A DNA stretch of 64,000 bases from Ciborinia camelliae (Eukaryota; Ascomycota; Leotiomycetes; Helotiales; Sclerotiniaceae): contig JANPYM010000003.1 in the NCBI GenBank assembly GCA_025890175.1, positions 3,551,437 to 3,615,436 on the forward strand, in the 5' to 3' direction. Under the pieces are notes generated by a model that saw only the letters and a program-made list of their open reading frames with translations, was not told where the DNA came from and did not search any database. Shown piece by piece: positions 58,786-64,000 of this stretch; within the stretch, counting starts at the first letter, position 1; every line of letters begins with the position of its first letter. A program made the position numbers and the translations under genes.

Positions 58786-59315
58786 ACTTTCAATATCCAA
58801 CATGAATCCGCACATTCAAAGTCCTTCCTCTCTTAAGCTTACCTAGATAGTATTCTAGGCTCCTCAATGATAGGTATCATCAGCTGCTTCGGACAGGAAA
58901 TAAGACCTCTTAATGTTCAAATTCATACTAGATGAGATGAGCATTGAAAGTTCTCTCTCTCTCGTTTGATGGGTTAAAAATGCAGAATCGAGATAGACAT
59001 GAAGTTTCATGAGATTTGAAACGCAAAAGAAGACCTATTTCCTCAATCTATAAGATGAGTATCTATTAGGTAGATACTTTCAATTTCTAATATGGATTGG
59101 GACATTGAGTTGTTCGTCCTACTAGTATTTCCCCAATCCATCAGATTCATCCTATAAAAGTTTCAATGTTTCAATTCATCAACCTCATATTCAGATACTT
59201 TGAATCTTCAACATCAATTCGAACATTCCAAGCTTCCCGAGATCTACCTAGTACCTACCTATTTCAATTCCCAGCATCAACTCAAACATTGAGTTATCCT
59301 ACCAGTACCTATTTT
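58786..59315. repeat. Dispersed degenerate 60-bp repeat, four copies
   Basis: Related units start at about 58786 (ACTTTCAATATCCAACATG), 59076 (ACTTTCAATTTCTAATATGG), 59197 (ACTTTGAATCTTCAACATCA) and 59260 (TATTTCAATTCCCAGCATCA). Each continues with an ACATT-plus-CCTACTAG-like half. The last two are adjacent and the others are spaced. Confidence 0.6.
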
Positions 59316-59575
59316 CTGAATCCATTGTTGGTATCACTGGGCATGGGTGGTGAAGACGGATCATACTATACTATCGTAATGTCTTCGGCTTGTTTTTCTA
59401 AGCTATGCTATGCTATGCTACAGATTGTACCTATGTATATATGCCCCCTAGCTGTATAGCAAGCTGTATAGCTAGCGCTTGCGTGCCGTAGCATATCACA
59501 TGATTATCCCAACATATACTTTTCATTGTCTCAATTGAAAGTAAATGTTGAAATATCATTTTTTTGTTAGTTGAG

Positions 59576-59738
59576 ACGGTTACTAGGTATGTAGGGTAAC
59601 TTAGCGTACGCGTCCGCCCCGCGTGCGGGGCAGCGGTCGTAGTAGTTAGAATAGGTACAGCGAAGCTGTGTTCTACTACTACTACCTTAATCCAATCCTA
59701 TGCTTCCATCATATACTTGCTCGAAGTCATACTTTTGA
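59576..59738. repeat. Hairpin-rich dispersed element
   Basis: It contains the GC-rich hairpin CCCCGC-GT-GCGGGG (59617-59630) and the perfect small hairpin ACAGC-GAA-GCTGT (59657-59669). The latter is nested in an outer stem, GTAGTAGTTAGAA pairing with TTCTACTACTACTAC (59639-59685). The right part matches the element at 1360-1535. The base composition stands out sharply from the AT-rich surroundings. Confidence 0.6.
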
Positions 59739-60352
59739 CGTTTTTGAGTTACCTTTGGTTCAACATTTTTAAATGATACTATTGATTGATATTTTTTATT
59801 GTTTTAAACCTCATCTTTTCTCATTTTACTATCTCCTCAATCTATTCGATCTCCCCCTCTTCAACCGATCCTATCCCCCCTTCAATTTATTCCACCCTCT
59901 TTTCAATCTATTCTTTTTTCTATTTAACTTATTACACTTCTCTCCATCATACTATATATTATTTCCCTCCTACTTCGTTCAATACACATCATTTGCATCC
60001 TACTTCATTCCAACTCATATTATTTTGATCCCACTTCATTCAGATATATCTCCTTCCATCCTACTTCTTCCCAACTTACATTGCTTCTCATCCCCACCAT
60101 GACCATAATCTTTAAACACCAAGCACCTCGTTATATTCTCACATAACCATCATCCGCCGGAGCCATTCCCATCAGCCATTCCCATAATCTAAACGCAATT
60201 CCAACACCGCGTGAACCTACCTCACTGTCACCGCAATAGCCATAGCCATAACCGACCCATCCACGACCAAATCCACGACCTATACTGGTACAACTTGGAA
60301 GGCCACATTCCTCAAGTGCATTTGATTGCTGGAATGGTCGGCAAGTGTCTTC

Positions 60353-60700
60353 TCACATGCAACGAAACTTGCAGATGGCGCACGCAAGGAAATGATATTC
60401 GTCTTCCTCCTCGACTTTTAGCGAAGCAGGCTTTTCTTGCGGGGCGATAGTTCGTCCATTAGCAATATCTGAATGATGTTTCGTGAGAAGATATCTCTTC
60501 AAAACATCTTTATATCTACAGTTGACGTCGCAGAAAGGAAAATGGTGTTTCTTGTTATCTAGGTTCTCGGGGACGTGTTTATTTTTCTCCTTAGCTTTTG
60601 TGGGAGCGGGATCTTTCGTCGAAAGCGGAATCTTCTCTTTTTCGAGGGCGGAATCTTTTTCAAGGGCGAACTTCTCTTTTCTTCGAGGGTGAACTCTCCT
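60353..60700 (-). pseudogene. C2H2 zinc-finger protein relic without start codon
   Basis: A minus-strand frame is open for about 115 codons from about 60700 to TGA at 60353, with no ATG. It begins with a Lys/Glu-rich linker containing a short duplication (ALEKDSALEKEKIPLSTKD). It continues PTKAKEKNKHVPENLD, then a finger-like block FPFCDVNCRYKDVLKRYLLTKHH, where the first zinc histidine position is Tyr (CAT to TAT fits RIP-type C-to-T decay). A second block, HFLACAICKFRCM, runs into the stop. In a neighbouring frame the expected partner TLADHSSNQMHLRN continues, giving the H-x5-H half. It therefore looks like a two-finger C2H2 protein broken by a frameshift. Function unknown. Confidence 0.6.
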
Positions 60701-62046
60701 TCAAAGCCGACCGTTCATCCATCCATCGGCTTGATCCCAATATAATTTAGCAACACGACACCCTTCAAGGCGCATATCCTTATCTCCGCAATAAACATTA
60801 AAACATTATTCGGATTCTAGTTTTCACCATAAAAAAATCGATTGATATATCAAAGCTAAATCGCGAGGCCATATACCTATATATATATATATGGGACCCT
60901 ATAATCGCATTCCCTAACAACGTTGCGGCAAGGACCGTGAAATTTTTATTAGACTTCTTATTGTTTGAATTCATACCGGAAAGGGCAAGAATCTAAATAG
61001 ATACCTAAATAAATAGATAAATAGATAGATATTCATCCAATAACCAAATAAAACCCAACCCAAACCCTCTTAATATCCGAATATTCGAATCCATGGATAC
61101 TGCAGCCAAAGATTCCAAGCACCTAGGTACCTACCTACCCAAACATCCATTCGAAGAACCCTCAGAACCCTCAGAACTCTCAACTTCTCTCTCAAATTTC
61201 AAGACCTACCTAAGACCTACCTAAGACCTACCTAATACCTACCTAATACCTACCTAATACCTACCTAATACCTACCTAATACCTACCTAATACCTACCTA
61301 ATACCTACCTAATACCTACCTAATACCTACCTAATACCTACCTAATACCTACCTACCTAATACCTATCTATTCGAATGCCCAAAAAAAAAAGAAAATGTG
61401 GGAAAGTGAAGCTTAAATGATGAGTCTGATCCATGGATTATTGATGGAATTGATGGATGTTGGAAGAATCATGGGATATGGCATATATACGCACAATCTG
61501 TTGCATCCATAGCATAGCATACTATACCTAGTTTAGAAAACCAAGCCAAAGACATCACATCACGAACGATACCTACGATCGATAGGATAATCCGTCTTCA
61601 CCACCCCACCCATGGCATGGTGATACCAACCAATATAATACTATAATACTTGAGAAAGATATCAGAACAACCACAACCACAACCACAACCACAACAACCC
61701 AAACAACATTTCTTTTCAATATACAACGCAATGTGGATCAACGAGAGGTATGGGTAATATTGGCCATCTTCTTAGCGAACAAGGGAGAGCATGTTTCTAT
61801 CTCCTTCTTTCCTTTCTCCTTCTCCAACTCCAGAGAACTTGTTCAATATCTACCCCGCTCAGCTCTATCATCATACCTTAGAACCATCCCAGATTTATTT
61901 CATCATACACAACTCACTTGTACAGTGCCAGACCTCAAACGCCCCTGATCTGATCTTTAACCTCAAACGCAAAAATACCAAAAGAACGCCATTGCTACTA
62001 CTGTTTGTCGGTCTTGGCAGCCTTGAATAATAAAACATTCATCTTT
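60701..62046. other. Intergenic region
   Basis: No gene supported. It contains the 11-bp satellite at 61204-61366 and ACAACC repeats near 61670-61700. Small frames at 61733-62030 lack motifs. The right end is the 3' flank of the RSC4-like gene. Confidence 0.5.
61204..61366. repeat. 11-bp satellite (ACCTACCTAAT)n
   Basis: About 14 nearly identical tandem units. The first two have AAG in place of AAT, and one unit near the right end has an extra ACCT. The same TACCTA word recurs as short runs throughout the window. Confidence 0.92.
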
Positions 62047-64000
62047 TCAGCTTCTCATCAAACTAGCAAACACTGTAACCTTTTCTATCTCAACATCAGG
62101 TCCACCAGCAAGTTTTGCTGTACCTTTAGGAAGGGCTGCAATCAATTCAACTTCAATTTTGTTCACGCCGGGATTAAGTCGAGCTTCGAATAGAGGTTGT
62201 CTCGGATCGACTCCATGATTGGGTATGAGTGGTATAGCATGCAATCTCGTTACTCCAGATGTTACAAATATCTTGTATTGACGTTCGAGTAAAGCTGGAG
62301 CAATTGTTGGCTTGATTTGAAGGTAATAGTGCGTCGAAGGGAGATTGATCGTAATAGATTGTTGCGTCAATATTGGAGACGGTGGTAGATCCATATGGAA
62401 ATGACGAGAAACATTGAGGCGTGGATGAGTTGCGATACTCAAGTTTGTAATCATAGCATGAGATGCATCTACAGTTTGTAAGTATTATATCTGAGCAGAA
62501 AGTAAAACATTACTCACCTTTTCCTGGCGCTCTGAATTTAGATTCTACACCTATATTTGCGGGCTGGTGGTTGAAGGATTGTGCGTAACCGCCTTGGTTA
62601 TACGTATTGTTATTGGACGCATTGGGGGTATGTGGTGGAAGCATGGTACTTGGAGTCGGTGTTGGCGTTGAGACTGTTTGGCCAACGGGTCGTGTCATTG
62701 GATGAATTGGCCCAGCAGGCGACTTGCCTAGAGCATCCTCATATTTAACCGGTACGGAATTTGAAGGGGTTGGAGATGCTGCAGAAATTGACATGCTCCT
62801 AGCCCTTTCCAATTGGTCTAGATTTGGAGCAGGGGTCGCGGTAGAGTGCGAACCACCAAATGGATTTCTGCGTATTTCGCCGTTGGAGGAGTTCCCAGAA
62901 GTCGCAGTTCCGTTAGATCCACTGGTCAATGGAGCTGGTGAGTCTGTTGCTCTACTTCCAGTAGCTCCTCCGACCCTCAGAGTAATTTTAGGAGTAGATT
63001 CAGAACCCTTCACATTGATCTTGATCTTGGGAATCACAGGCTCAGGTACAGCTTTCCTAGCTTCTTCTAAGGTCTTTTTGAAAAGGGTCTAACAGATGTT
63101 AATAAAGAAGTGATTAATGGGAAGTCAACCACATACCTCAAGGTCCTTTGCCAGAACAAAAATCTCACTTCCGTCTTCATTGTAGTGATATGCATTCTTC
63201 CATATCAAACTTGCATCTTCTTCAAGCGCAGCCCAAGACTTAAAATCGCTAACACCTGTGGCATTTTTTCCCCCAACAGTTCCTTTAACACGCTTTTGTA
63301 GATCCTTCAGGCAGTGTGGGTTTGGAATTACATGATAATAATCCTTCAGACTGCGTGGAGGCAATGTTACGAATGGCTCAAATTCAAAGAAGTCATCCCT
63401 GGTTCCAGTATTAGCTTGGTTGAATAACATGGCCTGTTCTACTTACGATGGGTCTTCTTTGTGTGAGAGGACATCAGCTAGAATCTTCTCTTGAGCCTGT
63501 TGGAACGTAAGTCCTGTAAAACTAACGCCAGCATATTGTGAATCGGACACGGCAGGTGTAGTACTCTTGCGTGGTGCCCCAGGATTCTTTGGAGGTCGAC
63601 CTCTTCGCTTTACAATCGGTTGTGGTTCAGTCTTGATTGCCTCATCCAAGTCTTCCGGTTCTCCTTCAGCATCCGCATCGCTATCATCTTGCAGGGTGGG
63701 TACAGGTACAGGTACAGGTGCAGGCTCGGCAGGCTTAGGTACGACGAGTTTATGTGCGCCTGGTTCAGTAGGCCCAATAGGTGTAGGCTCGAGTTTCATG
63801 CCAGGATTTGTCTTATACTCCGGATTATTTTCATTCATGAATTTGACCACAGCCTTTCTTATCCGCTCAGCATCGCGATGAATTATAGATTCTCGTTCAT
63901 TGTAATCCTTGGCATTTTTCACTAAGCGTTTGAAGAAGCATTCAAGTTCTGATAGGGTGGCAAAGTCATAATTATCCAACTTTGCCTGAATAGTGTCAAA
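62047..64000 (-). CDS. RSC4: RSC chromatin-remodelling subunit Rsc4-like (double bromodomain), 3' part
   Basis: Subunit of the RSC nucleosome remodeller that reads acetylated histone tails. The gene runs off the right edge. Exons present: 64000-63447, 63398-63137, 63088-62518 and 62468-62047, with introns of 48, 48 and 49 bases. The window edge holds the second half of bromodomain 1 (LDNYDFATLSELECFFKRLV, then NAKDYNERESIIHRDAERIRK). Then come a Pro/Glu-rich linker and an AT-hook (KRRGRPPKNPG). Bromodomain 2 follows (FVTLPPRSLKDYYHVIPNP, IWKNAYHYNEDGSEIFVLAKDLE), then a long Ser/Thr/Pro-rich stretch. The C-terminal domain is beta-rich (LNVSRHFHMDLPPSPIL, YLQIKPTIAPALLERQYK) and ends ASLMRS. 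All three splices keep frame. The symbol is by architecture; Rsc1/2 would carry a BAH domain, not seen here. Confidence 0.82.

Larger units (their letters stand above)
57413..60352. other. Repeat-rich intergenic region
   Basis: About 2.9 kb with no supported gene. It begins with the SSB1 promoter region. From 58.2 kb it is AT-rich, with the degenerate 60-bp repeats (58786-59315) and a hairpin-rich element (59576-59738). From 59770 to 60110 it is a CT/AT-rich low-complexity stretch whose frames are rich in Phe, Leu and Ser by composition only. Confidence 0.5.

Noticed and set aside
59773..60102. 109-codon Phe/Leu/Ser-rich frame resembling membrane protein
   Set aside because: It comes from a CT/AT-rich low-complexity stretch with overlapping open frames and no family features.
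61204..61366. CRISPR-like array
   Set aside because: Repeats are contiguous 11-bp units without spacers, in a eukaryotic genome.

Overview
The window is nuclear DNA of a filamentous ascomycete. The genes carry short introns (about 48-220 bases) with GT-AG borders and CTAAC-like branch sites. The families are fungal: Sas4, Rsc4, Ssb-type Hsp70, DHA2 drug transporters, Zn2Cys6 regulator, non-reducing PKS. AT-rich intergenic DNA with TACCTA-type simple repeats and decayed transposon remains fits a leotiomycete-like (Helotiales) genome, but that placement is inference, not proof.

Layout. 1-10.5 kb: the 3' end of a phosphotransferase-like gene, a small cysteine-rich protein, and TAF2 of TFIID with an unusual repeat tail. 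11.4-22.2 kb: a secondary-metabolism-like island with a truncated P450 relic, an FAD-linked oxidoreductase broken by a 16-bp tandem duplication, an intact P450, and an intact DHA2 MFS transporter. 22.2-29 kb: a LINE reverse-transcriptase relic and SAS4. 29-39 kb: the copper P-type ATPase CCC2, a frameshifted 7-TM gene and a DUF155 (Rmd1/Rmd8/Sif2) protein.

39.6-48.3 kb: a second, largely dead metabolite island. It has a P450 pseudogene, an intact MFS pump, a PKS fragment (C-methyltransferase plus start of the reductive-release domain), a short Zn2Cys6 regulator and an unassigned relic exon. 49.5-57.4 kb: core genes CDC26 (APC/C), a probable mitochondrial protein, mitochondrial ribosome recycling factor, a broken F-box-like gene and the ribosome-associated Hsp70 SSB1. 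57.4-62 kb: repeat-rich DNA with a hidden C2H2 zinc-finger relic. 62-64 kb: the 3' part of an RSC4-like double-bromodomain gene.

Housekeeping genes are intact, with clean splice sites. The accessory genes between them are mostly decaying. In each island the transporter survives while one or more biosynthetic genes are broken, which suggests loss of product synthesis with retained export or self-protection (inference). I found no tRNA, rRNA or CRISPR array and no convincing wholly new system. The most interesting signals are the relics without start codons, the PKS fragment abutting an AT-rich repeat block, and the structured or palindromic repeats. Exon borders were worked out by reading, and no database search was possible.
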